NCBI RefSeq assembly: GCF_016863195.1
Contig: NZ_BOOK01000070.1
Location: 1 to 43,569 of the forward strand
Length of the DNA stretch: 43,569 bases
Source: Paraplanobispora takensis
GTDB lineage: Bacteria > Actinomycetota > Actinomycetes > Streptosporangiales > Streptosporangiaceae
Direction of reading: 5' to 3'
The notes under the pieces were generated by a model. The model did no database searches. It was not told the origin of the DNA and worked only from the letters and a program-made list of their open reading frames with translations. A program made the translations under genes and the position numbers. Position 1 is the first letter of the stretch, and each line of letters begins with the position of its first letter. Below, one piece after another: positions 18,961-26,742 of this stretch.

Positions 18961-19743
18961 TCAGTCCTCCAGTCCGACGAGGGCGCCGAGCCGACCGGTG
19001 CTGCCTCCGCCGAGCCTCGTCTCATCGACGAAGGCGCCGTCGCGCATCGAGATGAGCCGGTCGGCGGTGGCCGCGATCCGCGCGTCGTGGGTGACGATGA
19101 GGAGCGTCTGCCCGCGCCGGTGCAGGCTCTCGAAAAGCCGCAGGACCTCCACGGTGGCGGCGCTGTCCAGGTTCCCGGTCGGTTCGTCGGCCAGGACGAG
19201 CGGCGGTTCGTTGCTCAACGCCCGGGCGAGCGCCACCCGCTGCCGCTGGCCGCCCGACAGCGCGGAAGGCAGGAAATGCGCCCGCTCGGCGAGCCCGACC
19301 TGCTCCAGCAGTTGCGCGGCCCGCTCTCTGGCCGCCCGCGGCGAGCGCCCGGCCAGCAACGCGGGAAGCTCGACGTTCTCCACGGCGGTCAGCTCCTCCA
19401 TCAGGTGGAAGGACTGGAAGACAAAACCGATGTCGGTGCGCCGCATCCGGGCCAGGGCCTTTTCCCCGATACCGTCGATGCGGCGGCCCTGCAGCCACAC
19501 CTGCCCGCCCGAGGGCCGCTCCAGCCCGCCGAGCAGGTGCAGCAGTGTGGACTTGCCGCAGCCGCTGGGCCCCATCACCGCCACCGTCTCTGCGGCGCCG
19601 ATGTCGAGATCGACCCCGTCGACGGCGCGCACCATGCCTTCCCCCGCGCCGTACTGCTTGCGCAGGCCCCGCACGCGGAGCACGGGCGTGCCGGCGGCGT
19701 CATCTGTGCTCTCATCTGCGATGTCGTCCGTGGTGTCGTTCAC
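18961..19743 (-). CDS. ABC transporter ATP-binding protein (MacB/LolD type)
   Basis: A 260-residue protein starting at GTG 19743, overlapping the PadR stop by GTGA. It has Walker A GPSGCGKST, Q-loop FVFQSFHLMEEL, signature LSGGQRQRVALARAL, Walker B LVLADEPTGNLDS and switch His in IVTHDARIA. It forms the motor for the adjacent FtsX-like permease. The acidic N-terminal tail (about 25 residues before VLRVRGLRKQYG) is unusual for the family but continuous with the frame. Confidence 0.92.
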   Translation of the reverse strand: MNDTTDDIADESTDDAAGTPVLRVRGLRKQYGAGEGMVRAVDGVDLDIGAAETVAVMGPSGCGKSTLLHLLGGLERPSGGQVWLQGRRIDGIGEKALARMRRTDIGFVFQSFHLMEELTAVENVELPALLAGRSPRAARERAAQLLEQVGLAERAHFLPSALSGGQRQRVALARALSNEPPLVLADEPTGNLDSAATVEVLRLFESLHRRGQTLLIVTHDARIAATADRLISMRDGAFVDETRLGGGSTGRLGALVGLED

Positions 19744-20273
19744 GATCGGTTCCTTCGAAGGGTCCAGTTCTTCTCGCATGCCTCCAGCCAGCGCAGGTCC
19801 GCCTGCAGCCGCAGCACGATGCCCTCCAGCAACAACGCCGCGTCCGAATGGGCCGGCTCGGCCATGGCCGCGCGCTGGGCCTCGCGCAGCCGGCGCAGCA
19901 GCTCGCGGCGCTGGGCGTCGAGGATGGCCAGCGGGTCGCTCAGCCCGGCCGCCGCGGCGGTGATCAGCTTGAGGTGGAACTGCGCCAGGTCGGGTTTCGG
20001 CCAGCTCACCTCGGCGATCCACTCGGCGACGCGCTGCTGGCCGGCGGGGGTGAGCGCGTACACCTTGCGATCGGAGCGGTCCGATCGATCTGACCGGTCT
20101 GTGTCGTCGGCCGCCAGCAGCCCGGCCTTTTCCAGCCGGGTCAGCGTGACGTAGACATGCCCGGCGTTCAACGCCTCACCGAGGGGGCCGAGCGCCTCAC
20201 GCAGCCGCGCACGCAGCTGGTAGCCGTGCGAGGGCTCCTTGGCCAACATCGCCAGGATCACTTCCTGATGCAT
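19740..20273 (-). CDS. PadR-family transcriptional regulator
   Basis: A 177-residue protein: N-terminal winged helix (ILAMLAKEPSHGYQLRARLREALGPLGEALNAGHVYVTLTRLEKAGLL) and a C-terminal helical dimerisation domain. The wing contains a small repeat, DRSDRSDRSD, encoded by a near-tandem 9-bp unit at about 20063-20100. It probably represses its own operon (with the ABC exporter) through the palindrome at 20285-20312. PadR regulators of exporters are usually relieved by a transported compound or membrane stress. Confidence 0.9.
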   Translation of the reverse strand: MHQEVILAMLAKEPSHGYQLRARLREALGPLGEALNAGHVYVTLTRLEKAGLLAADDTDRSDRSDRSDRKVYALTPAGQQRVAEWIAEVSWPKPDLAQFHLKLITAAAAGLSDPLAILDAQRRELLRRLREAQRAAMAEPAHSDAALLLEGIVLRLQADLRWLEACEKNWTLRRNRS

Positions 20274-20284
20274 GCCCCTCCCAG

Positions 20285-20312
20285 ATAACCGTTAGCTATA
20301 GATAACGGTTAT
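20285..20312 (-). promoter_or_regulatory. Probable PadR operator
   Basis: Perfect 10-bp arms ATAACCGTTA and TAACGGTTAT separated by 8 bases, 12 bp upstream of the PadR start. It is the only strongly AT-rich palindrome in this gap. Confidence 0.6.
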
Positions 20313-20351
20313 CCCAGGGCATGTGTCAACCCCCGGAACGAAACGAAACGA

Positions 20352-20845
20352 TCAACTCAGCCCGCTCACCCGCAAAGTGATGTTCAGCCGCCCGCCGCCC
20401 ATGCCCAGCGCCGGATCGGCAGTGCCCGGATACACCTTGGGCACACCGTGATAGGCCAGCCGGGACGGACCGCCGAAGACGAACAGGTCACCGGAGGCCA
20501 GCTCCAGATCGGTGTAGGGCCTGCCCCGGGAGAGGGGAGTGCCGAAGCGGAACAGGCAGCTGTCGCCCAGGCTCAGCGACACCACCGGCGTCATCGGCCG
20601 CCCGCCGGCGTCATCGGCGGTACGGCTGTAGCGGTAGGGCTGCCAGTGCCAGCCCAGGCACACCGTCCGCACCGACATGAAACGCCCGCCCGGCATGCGG
20701 ACCCTGCGCATCGGCACCGGCCCCGCCGCCCAACGCCGGCAGGCCTGCACCAGCTCACGCTGGCGCGGCAGACTCAGCCAGCCGGGCACATGCGCACCGC
20801 TCCGGGAGCGATGCGCCTGCGGGGCAGATCGAACAACGCGCCCAC
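20352..20845 (-). pseudogene. alkB: AlkB-like 2-oxoglutarate dioxygenase, broken
   Basis: The natural start is GTG 20845, with AGGAGGG eight bases upstream, giving GALFDLPRRRIAPGAV. A 2-base insertion near 20795 throws this out of frame with the rest (VPGWLSLPRQRELVQACRRW). In the main body, PYRYSRTADDAGGRPM runs directly into TPVVSLSLGDSCLFRFG. Intact AlkB proteins have about 55-60 residues between these points, including the HxD iron ligands. The distal His (LAYHGV) and the 2-oxoglutarate motif (GRLNITLR) remain. Without HxD it cannot repair alkylated DNA. The 145-residue remainder might be annotated as a gene but should be inactive. Confidence 0.78.
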
Positions 20846-20891
20846 CGCTGACCCTCCTGCCCCCCGGCGCCCGGCGACGGGACCCCGGACC

Positions 20892-21887
20892 TCACCTGCC
20901 CCGACGGGTCCTGCGGCGGGGCCTCCCCGCCTGCTCACCGGCCGCCCGCCCCGCCTGCGCCCCGCGCGCCCGGGCCGGAGCCTGCCCGGGGCCGCGCCCG
21001 GCCGGCCAGTGCGCCGGCCGGCTCAGCGACGGCGGCAGCTTCGTCGCGCCGTCACCCCTGGCCGCGTTCACCTGCGCCTGGGTCAGGAAGATGCTGCCGG
21101 TCAGATCGGCGCCGCTCACATCGGCGCCCCGCAGATCAGCCCCGATCAGGTCGGCCATCCGCAGATCGGCCCCCCGCAGGTCGGCACCGATCAGATAGGC
21201 ACCGCGCAGGTTCGCCCCCCGCAGATCGGCCCCCTTGAGCCTGGCCCCGATCAGATCGGCGCCCCGGCGCTCCTTGCCGCGATGTCCCGCCCGCACCAGC
21301 TCGCTGACGCGCAGCAAAAGCTCGTTGACGCTCTGACGATGCGCCGCCACATCCACCTCCAGCAGGGCGGCCGCGTCCTGACGGGTCAGGCGCTCGGTCT
21401 CCTGCAAGGCCAGGCGGACGCGCTCGTGCAGCGGCCGCGCCGCCTGCAGCCGCAACGCCTGGCTGAGGTACCACAGCAGCTCGTGCAACTGCCGCATGAC
21501 GGGGAACACCTCGAACATCTGCCGGGCCGACTGCGGGAAGGCACGCCAGTCACGCCCGCCGAAGGTGACCTGGGAGACCTTCTGCCCGGCGCCGAAGCAG
21601 TCGTAGACGGTGCAGCCGGAAAAGCCCTCCTGGCGCAGATCGCGGTGGATGCCGCAGCCGAAGTCCTGCTGCAGGTTTCGGCAGGGCCGCCCCGCGGGCT
21701 TGTCGAGGGCGAAGTCCGCCGAGGCCGCGAACGGCAGCGCCACACAGCACAGGGCGAAACAGCTGCCGCAGTCGGCGCGCAGACCCCCCTCCGTCGCCTG
21801 ATCTTCCGTCGCCTGATCCGCGGCCGGATCCGCCGCCAGGGGCGCGAGGCTCGAAACGGGATGCGCACGCTCGTGCTCACCGGACAA
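20892..21887 (-). CDS. Cys-rich domain fused to pentapeptide-repeat protein
   Basis: About 331 residues from TTG 21887 (SGEHERAHP), chosen because AGGAGA lies about 10 bases upstream. A start further up at 21935 is possible. Residues 35-105 hold a Cys-rich domain (CGSCFALCC, then CRNLQQDFGCGIH, then CTVYDCFGAG), resembling metal or Fe-S cluster binding domains. A helical middle follows, then about 15 pentapeptide repeats (A[DN]LxG type: GADLIGARLKGADLRGANLR...) forming a right-handed beta-helix, and a basic tail. The repeats show in DNA as an iterated AGATCGGC pattern at 21110-21260. A conserved actinomycete architecture of unknown function. Related helices can mimic DNA. Confidence 0.8.
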   Translation of the reverse strand: MSGEHERAHPVSSLAPLAADPAADQATEDQATEGGLRADCGSCFALCCVALPFAASADFALDKPAGRPCRNLQQDFGCGIHRDLRQEGFSGCTVYDCFGAGQKVSQVTFGGRDWRAFPQSARQMFEVFPVMRQLHELLWYLSQALRLQAARPLHERVRLALQETERLTRQDAAALLEVDVAAHRQSVNELLLRVSELVRAGHRGKERRGADLIGARLKGADLRGANLRGAYLIGADLRGADLRMADLIGADLRGADVSGADLTGSIFLTQAQVNAARGDGATKLPPSLSRPAHWPAGRGPGQAPARARGAQAGRAAGEQAGRPRRRTRRGR

Positions 21888-22017
21888 TTGCGGGGCTCTC
21901 CTGCCGCCTTGGAGGCCTCGCCGCCGGGGCCTCACTGCTCGATACGACGCCTTCGAGGGTACCCGCGAGCCCGCCGCGTGCCGAAGCGGGCGAGCCCGTA
22001 CAACCGGGGGAGCGGAG

Positions 22018-22050
22018 TCTCATATATGAGATATATTCTCCTATGTGAGA
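22018..22050 (+). promoter_or_regulatory. Twin operators and leaderless promoter of the XRE-cupin gene
   Basis: TCTCATATATGAGA (22018-22031) is a perfect palindrome. TCTCCTATGTGAGA (22037-22050) repeats its TCTC-N6-GAGA frame 19 bp on and covers the start codon. A -10-like TATATT (22032-22037) sits between, 7 bases before GTG 22045, so the transcript probably begins at the start codon. Confidence 0.6.
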
Positions 22051-22662
22051 AACGGTGGAGAGCCCGACGACCAGAACCCACAACCACCCGCCCAACCCGC
22101 CCAACCCGACCCGATGGAAACCCGCCTGGCCACCCGCCTGGCCCAACTGCGCACCGAACGCGGCTGGTCACTGGAGGACCTGGCCGCACGCACCGCAGTC
22201 AGCCGCTCGACCCTCTCACGCCTCGAACGCGGACAGATCAGCCCCACCGCGGCACTACTGAACCGGCTGTGCGCCGCATACGAACGCACCATGTCCCACC
22301 TCCTGGCCGAAGTGGAATCCGAACCCCCGCAACTGGTCCGCGCCGCCCAGCAGAGCGTGTGGCGCGACGACGCCTCGAAGTTCACCCGCCGATCGGTCTC
22401 CCCACCCCACAACGGCCTGCGCGCCGAACTCGTCGAAGGCGTACTGCACCCCGGAGCCGACATCTCCTACCGGCAACCACCCATACCCGGCCTGGAACAG
22501 CACATCTGGATGCTGCAGGGAGCAGCCGAGATCACCGCCGAGGGCCACACCCACCAAGTGCACACCGGAGACTGCCTGCGCTTCCGCCTGTGGGGCCCCT
22601 CACGCTTCCGCTGCCTGGGCCCGCAACCCGCCCGCTACGCCCTGGTGGTCGTCCCACCCTGA
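22045..22662 (+). CDS. XRE-family regulator with C-terminal cupin domain
   Basis: A 205-residue protein from GTG 22045, or 182 residues from ATG 22114 if the Pro-rich leader is not translated. The helix-turn-helix is at about 28-80 (LAQLRTERGWSLEDLAARTAVSRSTLSRLERGQ), and the cupin barrel at about 110-205 (EGVLHPGADISYRQPP, then MLQGAAEITAEGHTH). These proteins sense a small ligand with the cupin and repress nearby genes. Here the targets would be its own gene and the GNAT and OsmC genes downstream, via the twin palindromes over its start. Confidence 0.88.
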   Translation: MRNGGEPDDQNPQPPAQPAQPDPMETRLATRLAQLRTERGWSLEDLAARTAVSRSTLSRLERGQISPTAALLNRLCAAYERTMSHLLAEVESEPPQLVRAAQQSVWRDDASKFTRRSVSPPHNGLRAELVEGVLHPGADISYRQPPIPGLEQHIWMLQGAAEITAEGHTHQVHTGDCLRFRLWGPSRFRCLGPQPARYALVVVPP

Positions 22663-22706
22663 CCGGCGAAAGAACCAGCGAAGTGATCAACGAAGGAACC
22701 CCGCCC

Positions 22707-23261
22707 ATGCACACCGCGCACACCATCACCCGCCTGTCGGCCGACCACTTCCACGACAACCTCCACGCCCTGGCCACCCTCCTGTCAGAAGTCGTCACCG
22801 ACGGCGCCTCCCTGGGCTTCCTGACCCCCTTCGACCACACCGCCGCCTCCACCTGGTGGAACGAACACGCACCCGCCCTGACCGAAGGCACCCTCATCAT
22901 CTGGACCGCCCACCACGACGGCCGAACCGAGGCCACCATCAGCCTCGCCTTCGAACCCAAACCCAACGGCCGCCACCGCGCAGAAATCCTCAAACTGATG
23001 GTCCACCCCCGCGCCCGCGGCCGCGGCCTGGCCCGCAGACTCCTGACCACCGCCGAACACGCCGCCGCCCAGGCCGGAGCCGACCTGCTGCTCCTGGACA
23101 CCGAGACCGGCAGCCCGGCCGAGCACCTCTACCACGCCACCGGATGGACCCGCTACGGCATCGTGCCCGGCTACGCCACCGACCCCTCCGGCGTCCTGCG
23201 CGACTGCAGCTTCTTCTACAAGCGACTGACCCCCACCGGAGGCGGACACGCCCCGCAATAG
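22707..23261 (+). CDS. GNAT-family N-acetyltransferase
   Basis: A 184-residue protein from ATG 22707 (GAAGGAAC upstream). It has the acetyl-CoA binding stretch VHPRARGRGLARRLLTTAEHAA (motif A, RGRGLA) and LLLDTETGSPAEHLYHATGWTRYG (motif B), matching acetyltransferases that modify small amines or antibiotics. The downstream position in the XRE-cupin operon suggests induction by the same ligand. Substrate unknown. Confidence 0.88.
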   Translation: MHTAHTITRLSADHFHDNLHALATLLSEVVTDGASLGFLTPFDHTAASTWWNEHAPALTEGTLIIWTAHHDGRTEATISLAFEPKPNGRHRAEILKLMVHPRARGRGLARRLLTTAEHAAAQAGADLLLLDTETGSPAEHLYHATGWTRYGIVPGYATDPSGVLRDCSFFYKRLTPTGGGHAPQ

Positions 23262-23318
23262 GGTGGGGGAGCACCCCCGACCGACCCCTGCAGGAACCCC
23301 CACCGGAAAGGCCCGCCC

Positions 23319-23804
23319 GTGACACGACTGCACACCTACGACACCGTCGTGACCTGGACCGGCGACCGCGGCACCGGAACCAGCGGATACCGCGCCTACT
23401 CCCGCGACCACGACCTGCACGCCCAGGGACGCACCCCCATCGCCGGAAGCTCCGACCCCGCCTTCCGCGGCGACGACACCCGCTGGAACCCCGAACAACT
23501 CCTGGTCGGCTCCCTGTCACAGTGCCACATGCTGTGGTACCTGCACCTGTGCGCCGAGAACGGCGTCACCGTCACCGCCTACACCGACCACGCCACCGGC
23601 ACCATGGCCGAAACCGGCGACGGCGGCCAATTCACCGAAGTGACCCTGCACCCCCACGTCACCGTCACCTCACCCGACATGACCGAGACCGCCACCCGCC
23701 TGCACGCCGAGGCCCACCGCGCCTGCTTCATCGCCCGCTCGGTCAACTTCCCCGTACGGCACGCGCCCACCCTCACCCTCGCCCACACCCACCAGCAGGC
23801 CTGA
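23319..23804 (+). CDS. OsmC-family peroxiredoxin
   Basis: A 161-residue protein from GTG 23319 (GGAAAGG upstream). It has the OsmC/YhfA fold with two expected Cys: one in LLVGSLSQCHMLWYLHLCAENG and one in AHRACFIARSVNFPV. This family reduces organic hydroperoxides. Third gene of the XRE-cupin unit, which fits protection against an oxidising or electrophilic compound sensed by the cupin regulator. Confidence 0.88.
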   Translation: MTRLHTYDTVVTWTGDRGTGTSGYRAYSRDHDLHAQGRTPIAGSSDPAFRGDDTRWNPEQLLVGSLSQCHMLWYLHLCAENGVTVTAYTDHATGTMAETGDGGQFTEVTLHPHVTVTSPDMTETATRLHAEAHRACFIARSVNFPVRHAPTLTLAHTHQQA

Positions 23805-24100
23805 CCCGGCACGCCGATCCAGGCGACACCCAGCCGAAATGCCCAGCCGAGCCGGCGACCCGACACCCGCTCGGCAGCGATCACATCCCGACCGGAGATC
23901 GGCCCCGCCCTCACCGGCCGGAAGACCCCACCACCCGCACTCCGGGCCGGCCCCCGACCCCGGCCACGCGACCAGACGCCCCGCCGGGCCGGCCCACACC
24001 CGAGGCACGAACCGGCCCGGCGCCCGAAAGCCCACACCGGCGCGGCCCGGCGGGCCCCAGGATCACCTCCACGCCCCGCCCCCGAACGAAACGAGACAGC

Positions 24101-24370
24101 TCACCGCGACGGACGCGCCGGCGCCGCCATCTGGGCCACATCCTCCGCGCCGTCCTCCAGAAGCTTCGCCGCCAGATCCGACAACGCCCGGCCCACCGCC
24201 AGCTCGTCACCGATCTCCGGCATCGGCCGGTCACTCGGATTGCGCCGGGCATAGGCCACGCTCTCGTGCCGCTTGCCGTCGCGCGTGAACAGCACCGCCC
24301 GGGCGGTGGTGACGTCATCGTCGTCGTCCTCGTTGATGAAGATCTGCACGTTCCACTGCTTGGCCTGCAT
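24101..24370 (-). CDS. DUF1876-family protein
   Basis: An 89-residue protein from ATG 24370, with GGGAGG upstream. The sequence MQAKQWNVQIFINEDDDD, then TRDGKRHESVAYARRNPSDRPMPEIGDELAVGRALSDLAAKLL, is the DUF1876 pattern, a small dsRBD-like fold found in actinomycetes and often stress-induced (related to mycobacterial dormancy proteins). An acidic run of five Asp sits at residues 16-20. Function unknown. Confidence 0.88.
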   Translation of the reverse strand: MQAKQWNVQIFINEDDDDDVTTARAVLFTRDGKRHESVAYARRNPSDRPMPEIGDELAVGRALSDLAAKLLEDGAEDVAQMAAPARPSR

Positions 24371-24642
24371 GACGGACACCTCCCACCTACAGAGTCCTCC
24401 TCCCGGCCCCGCGCGCAAGGGCCCCGACTCAAACGCCCCGGGGCCGGCCCCCCGCGGGAAGGGGAGGGGACCGTCGCATGAGTGATCACTCCGGCCGGGG
24501 CCGTCCGCACCCGGAGCGCTCTCACATCGGATGTGGTGAGAGTGCGGCGGGGACGGGTTGTGCGGTCGAGCGCCTCGCGGGTGTCGAGCGCCTCAAGGGA
24601 GAGGTGTGAGCACACCACACTGACATAAGGGCAGAAACTACT

Positions 24643-24676
24643 TATACCAAACAGAATTCAGCTTCTGTCTGGTATA
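24643..24676. promoter_or_regulatory. Long inverted repeat before a possible 29-residue ORF
   Basis: Arms TATACCAAACAGAA and TTCTGTCTGGTATA (one mismatch in 14) around a 6-base loop. There is no U-run, so it is more likely an operator than a terminator. ATG 24694 lies 17 bases beyond. Confidence 0.4.
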
Positions 24677-24693
24677 GGGATTTATCGCACCAT

Positions 24694-24783
24694 ATGTCCG
24701 TGTTCGGGGACGGGGAACCACGCGTCGCTCCGGATCGGGTCCGCACCGATCCGTATGCGGCTTTCCGTGACGGCCGCAGATGA
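24694..24783 (+). CDS. Possible 29-residue ORF
   Basis: ATG 24694 to TGA 24783, product MSVFGDGEPRVAPDRVRTDP then YAAFRDGRR. The end resembles the DPYAAFR element near the start of actinomycete cytochrome P450s, so it may be a P450 fragment or chance. No ribosome-binding site, but a TATAGG box and the inverted repeat precede it. Weak. Confidence 0.2.
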   Translation: MSVFGDGEPRVAPDRVRTDPYAAFRDGRR

Positions 24784-25078
24784 CGATCGACAGCAGAACA
24801 CCCCGCAGGAAGCCGAGGGGGCGAAGGGAGCGGTCCGGCCCGGGGCTCACTCCGGGTGATGATCAAGGATCGGCCGTACGGCGCGCATGCACGCCGTACG
24901 GCTGTCGTCTGGATGCTCGCGCCTCGAGGTGCTCGACACGTGCGTGCATGGCGGGCGTCGCATCGAAGGCGCAAGGCGTGCGGAGTGGCGTCGTGTGTGC
25001 GACCGATGCATGCAGCGGGCGTGCGCAGATGCATCGCAGGGTCTCCGGTGGGCCTTTCGCCAGGTGGATTCCCGCGTT

Positions 25079-25104
25079 TGATGCATAATCGCACTTATGC
25101 ATCA
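25079..25104 (+). promoter_or_regulatory. Operator-like palindrome with -10 box and mini-ORF
   Basis: Perfect 10-bp arms TGATGCATAA and TTATGCATCA around TCGCAC. CATAAT (25084-25089) looks like a -10 box, and 7 bases later ATG-CAT-CAC-TTG-TGA encodes only four residues. The same arrangement recurs over the tyrosine recombinase start at 32429-32450. Confidence 0.5.
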
Positions 25105-25218
25105 CTTGTGATTTCTCCCCTGTGACCGCCCAACCCCGCCCCCGCAGCCGGGAGACCGTATCGACGCGCGAGCCGTACCGGCCGCGTATCGACCGTGCAC
25201 CGATCGGAGCCGAGTCCT

Positions 25219-25420
25219 GCGCCAATCCACCGATCGGTGGGTCCGTCTCATCCCACTGATCGATGCCGGGGAAAGCCCCGCTCCGGCACGCTGAATGCAG
25301 CACAGAACCGGTGGGGAAGCCTGAAGGGGCGGCGAAAAGCCCTATACGGGCTCCTTCCCCTGCCACCTCTCCCCTGCCGGGCGATCGGCTGGGAATAGAC
25401 TCACCGTGAAGTAGAAGATC
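25219..25420 (+). ncRNA. Structured 5' leader of the histidine kinase gene, possibly riboswitch-like
   Basis: Stable stems can be drawn: GCCGG 25265-25269 with CCGGC 25283-25287; GGTGGGGAAG 25310-25319 with CTTCCCC/CCACC 25354-25367; AGCCC 25338-25342 with GGGCT 25348-25352. The segments CACGCTGAATGC and GAACCGGTGGGGAAGCC recall the 5' half of actinomycete ydaO/c-di-AMP riboswitches. The conserved 3' core of that class (CCGTCAGCTAAC) is not found. So it is either a degenerate copy, another RNA class, or coincidence. Confidence 0.28.
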
Positions 25421-25452
25421 TTGGACGGATCTCAGGTAGGGACGAGGGGATC

Positions 25453-26742
25453 TTGAGCGGGCAGACACAGTCCGGATGCCGGGCCGCGACGCGGCAGGAG
25501 CTACCGTTCTTCCTGGTCACCGCGGTGCCCTACACGTTGCTGGCAGCCCTCGTCGTCCTCAAGATAATGATCGAGGAGCCTTCGGAGCGCGGGTCCCTGT
25601 TCGTCGATCTGGGCGTGTGCGCTCTGGCGGCGGCGTGGATACTCGGGATGTTCACTGTGCGTCCCGCCTGGTGGGACCGGCCCCGGATCATGGGGGTGTT
25701 CTTCGCCGGCCTCCTGGTGATCGCGGCGGTGCTGGTGGCGCGGGATCCGGCGTTCGGGTTGTTCACGCCCATCCCCTACATCTACGCCTTCACTGTGCTG
25801 CTGTGGCCGTGGCGGCTGCTGGGTGTGGCCGCCGTCGCGGTGGTGGCCGGTGCCGCGCAGGCCTCCAACGTGGATACGACGAGCGGGTTCGGTCTGGTGC
25901 TGGCTCTGGCCATCATCGTCGCCAACGTGGTGCTGATGGGCGGCACGGCCTGGGTGCTGCGGCTGGCCGAGGAGGAGAGGGAACAGCGCGAGCAGACTTT
26001 GGCGGAGCTGAGCCGGACCAATCGGCTGCTGGAGGCGTCGCTGGCCGAGAACGCCGGTCTGCATGCCCAGTTGCTCGCCCAGGCCCGGGAGGCGGGGGTT
26101 CTCGACGAGCGTCAGCGGATGGCCCGCGAGATCCACGACACCCTCGCCCAGGGCCTGACCGGGATCATCGCGCAGTTGCAGGCGGCCGAGCAGATGCATG
26201 AGGTGCCGCCGCAGTGGGTGCGGCCCTTCGAGGCGGTGAAGAACCTGGCCAGGGAGAGCCTGAGGGAGGCCCGGCGCTCGGTTGACGCGCTGCGGCCCGA
26301 GTCGCTGGACGGTGCGCGTCTGAGTGATGCGCTGGCCGAGGTGGCCGAGGGGTGGTCGAAGTTGCACGGGCTGGCCGTTCAGGTCACGACGACCGGTACG
26401 GCGCGGCCGATGACGCCGGAGGCGGAGTTCGCGTTGCTGCGTACGGCGCAGGAGGCGTTGGCCAACGTGGCCAAGCACGCGGGTGCGAGCAGGGTCGGGG
26501 TGACGCTGTCCTATCTGGAGAGCGAGGTGGCGCTGGATGTGCGTGACGACGGCAGGGGTTTCGATCTCGCGGGGCCCGGAGGCGGCCCGGGGTCGTCGGT
26601 GCGCGAGGGCGGGTTCGGTCTGAGCATCATGCGCCAGCGTGTGGAAGGGTTGTCGGGGACGTTGCGCATCGAGTCCGAGCCCGGTTCCGGCACCGGGATC
26701 TCGGCCTGTATCCCTGTTGTGCCGGTTGGGAGTCACGCATGA
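25453..26742 (+). CDS. NarL-type two-component sensor histidine kinase
   Basis: A 429-residue protein from TTG 25453 with GAGGGGA upstream. Six hydrophobic segments in residues 20-170 (for example PFFLVTAVPYTLLAALVVL and GVFFAGLLVIAAVLVA) form an intramembrane sensor. A coiled linker follows. The HisKA_3 box is QRMAREIHDTLAQGL, with phospho-acceptor His228. The ATPase domain shows N-box ALANVAKHAG, G1 DDGRGF and G2 GGFGLSIM. It overlaps the response regulator start by ATGA. The signal is unknown. The DesK/LiaS-like layout suggests membrane or cell-wall stress. Confidence 0.92.
   Translation: MSGQTQSGCRAATRQELPFFLVTAVPYTLLAALVVLKIMIEEPSERGSLFVDLGVCALAAAWILGMFTVRPAWWDRPRIMGVFFAGLLVIAAVLVARDPAFGLFTPIPYIYAFTVLLWPWRLLGVAAVAVVAGAAQASNVDTTSGFGLVLALAIIVANVVLMGGTAWVLRLAEEEREQREQTLAELSRTNRLLEASLAENAGLHAQLLAQAREAGVLDERQRMAREIHDTLAQGLTGIIAQLQAAEQMHEVPPQWVRPFEAVKNLARESLREARRSVDALRPESLDGARLSDALAEVAEGWSKLHGLAVQVTTTGTARPMTPEAEFALLRTAQEALANVAKHAGASRVGVTLSYLESEVALDVRDDGRGFDLAGPGGGPGSSVREGGFGLSIMRQRVEGLSGTLRIESEPGSGTGISACIPVVPVGSHA

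Larger units (their letters stand above)
24371..25452. other. 1.1-kb region with no convincing gene, several palindromes
   Basis: From left to right: CTCTCAC/GTGAGAG arms at 24520-24545; the long inverted repeat 24643-24676; two copies of the palindrome GCCGTACGGC at 24873-24882 and 24893-24902, exactly 20 bp apart; the TGATGCATAA palindrome 25079-25104; and a strongly foldable leader at 25219-25420 before the histidine kinase gene. Open frames on both strands lack codon bias and ribosome-binding sites. This is an unusually long, structured non-coding stretch for such a genome and may hold small RNAs. Confidence 0.5.

Noticed and set aside
16944-19055. 703-codon plus-strand frame opposite the ABC permease
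   Set aside because: Composition (His/Arg/Gln-rich) is typical of antisense frames in GC-rich DNA. The opposite strand encodes a clear FtsX-type permease.
21110-21260. CRISPR-like iterated AGATCGGC pattern
   Set aside because: The 15-bp periodicity is that of pentapeptide codons, with no constant repeats or spacers.
20448-22706. Upstream extension of the GNAT frame to 937 codons
   Set aside because: The frame overlaps antisense genes. The true start with a ribosome-binding site is at 22707.
24780-25088. 102-residue ORF in the non-coding stretch
   Set aside because: Low-complexity Arg/Gly product, no codon bias, overlaps palindromic DNA.
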